Below, piece after piece: positions 4,441 through 5,139 of a stretch of DNA of 5,139 nucleotides (position 1 is its first letter; every line of letters starts with the position of its first letter). Source of the stretch: Actinomycetes bacterium (GTDB lineage Bacteria; Actinomycetota; Acidimicrobiia; Acidimicrobiales; Acidimicrobiaceae); NCBI GenBank assembly GCA_021823385.1, contig JAKAOC010000218.1, positions 1 to 5,139 on the forward strand. The letters run 5' to 3'. Position numbers and translations under genes: made by a program. The notes beneath the pieces are model-generated. The model worked only from the letters and a program-made list of their open reading frames with translations. It had not been told where the DNA came from and searched no databases.

Positions 4441-5139
4441 ACCCGGATGAGTCCTTCCTGGACGACCGAGACAACCAGCCGCCCGTCGTGCGAGAAGATC
4501 TGGCCGCGGGCAAAGCCCCGGGATCCGGAGGCGGTAGGGCTCTCCTGATCGTACAAGAACCATTCGTCGGCCCGGAAGGTTCGATGGAACCACATCGCAT
4601 GGTCGAGGCTCGCCCCCATAACCCCTGGCTGGTCCCAAGCGATGTCATGCGGCATCATTACCGAGTCGAGCAGTGTCATGTCGGAAGCGTAGGCGATCAC
4701 GCACGCGTGGAGCAGGGGATCGTCGGGAAGGATGCCGTCCGCGCGCATCCATACTTGTTGCCGCGGAGGACGTGGGCCGGATGTTCTTACCATGTTTGGC
4801 TCGCCGATGTAGCGCTGGTCGAGCGGCCGTGGTCGGGAGTACCACTCGCCCATGCGCCTCGCGACCGGCGCGAAAAGTTCCTTGAAGGTGGGGAGCATGT
4901 CGGGGGTGGGCACATTCGGCATCGGGGTCGAATGCTCCAGGCCCTCTTCGTGCTTCTGGAACGAGGCGGAGAGATTGAAGATAGCTTCACCACGCTGCAC
5001 GGCGACCACTCGTCGGGTCGTGAACGACTTGCCGTCGCGGATCCGGTCGACGAGATAGAGAATGGGGATTGACGGGTCTCCAGGGCGCAGAAAGTACGCG
5101 TGCAGCGAGTGAACGTCGCCGAGGCTGACGGTGCGTCCG
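4431..5139 (-). CDS. tesB: Acyl-CoA thioesterase II, C-terminal 235 residues (5' end beyond right edge)
   Basis: The enzyme hydrolyses acyl-CoA to free fatty acid and CoA in the cytoplasm. The visible part contains both hot-dog domains. The first is represented by GDVHSLHAYFLRPGD, then RIRDGKSFTTRRVVAVQRG and IFNLSASFQ. The second has LLHACVIAYASDMTLLDSV with the catalytic Asp, GASLDHAMWFHRTF, then SRGFARGQIFSHDGRLV and the terminal VVQEGLIR with the catalytic Gln. These correspond to the E. coli TesB Asp204 and Gln278 positions; the Thr228 position appears to be Ser (in GASLDH), a conservative change. The frame is open from the stop at 4433-4431 to the edge, so the GTG at 5009 is an internal Val codon, not a start. 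E. coli TesB has 286 residues, so about 50 N-terminal residues are missing. The gene faces the membrane-protein gene with a shared stem-loop between them. Confidence 0.95.
   Translation of the reverse strand, partial: GRTVSLGDVHSLHAYFLRPGDPSIPILYLVDRIRDGKSFTTRRVVAVQRGEAIFNLSASFQKHEEGLEHSTPMPNVPTPDMLPTFKELFAPVARRMGEWYSRPRPLDQRYIGEPNMVRTSGPRPPRQQVWMRADGILPDDPLLHACVIAYASDMTLLDSVMMPHDIAWDQPGVMGASLDHAMWFHRTFRADEWFLYDQESPTASGSRGFARGQIFSHDGRLVVSVVQEGLIRVKR

Noticed and set aside
5009..5009. GTG at 5009 as the start of tesB
   Set aside because: The frame stays open to the right edge and the upstream codons encode conserved TesB sequence (VHSLHAYFLRPGD), so this codon is internal.
4488..5072. A 194-codon plus-strand open frame opposite tesB
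   Set aside because: The minus strand encodes an unmistakable TesB sequence over the same bases; the plus-strand translation has no family features.

Overview
This is a GC-rich stretch of ordinary bacterial chromosome with compact genes on both strands. A PAC2-family protein, a HicB-like/DinB-like two-domain protein, Shine-Dalgarno sites of the AAGGTGG/AGGAGG type and GC-rich hairpins point to Actinomycetota or a nearby Terrabacteria lineage (Chloroflexota or Dormibacterota). No marker in the window settles the phylum, so this is an inference. I see no mobile element, CRISPR array, rRNA, tRNA or phage gene.

Layout, left to right. (1) The start of a PAC2-family gene runs off the left edge on the minus strand. 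(2) A YpeA-type GNAT acetyltransferase lies upstream of it on the same strand. (3) A 119-bp divergent spacer with two inverted repeats separates ypeA from (4) a second, unrelated-looking GNAT acetyltransferase on the plus strand. (5) A 216-bp convergent spacer holds a perfect 20-bp tandem duplication and a hairpin. (6) A minus-strand gene encodes a HicB-like/DinB-like protein, probably starting at TTG. (7) A 226-bp divergent spacer has two promoter candidates whose -35 boxes overlap. (8) A complete citrate synthase gene (gltA) ends in a textbook stem-loop terminator. (9) A 200-bp spacer with an orphan ribosome binding site and a hairpin leads to (10) an unrecognised seven-helix membrane protein. 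(11) tesB, an acyl-CoA thioesterase II gene, converges on it from the right edge. The two stop codons are 6 bp apart and both lie within one two-part stem-loop that looks like a shared bidirectional terminator.

The genes do not form one obvious pathway. Citrate synthase consumes acetyl-CoA at the entry to the TCA cycle and TesB hydrolyses acyl-CoA esters, so both touch acyl-CoA metabolism, but they are separately transcribed. The GNAT enzymes also use acyl-CoA donors, with unknown acceptors. I do not see an undescribed multi-gene system. The points most worth a second look are the overlapping divergent promoters, the shared terminator at the gltA-distal end, the uncharacterised two-domain protein and the repeats in the spacers.
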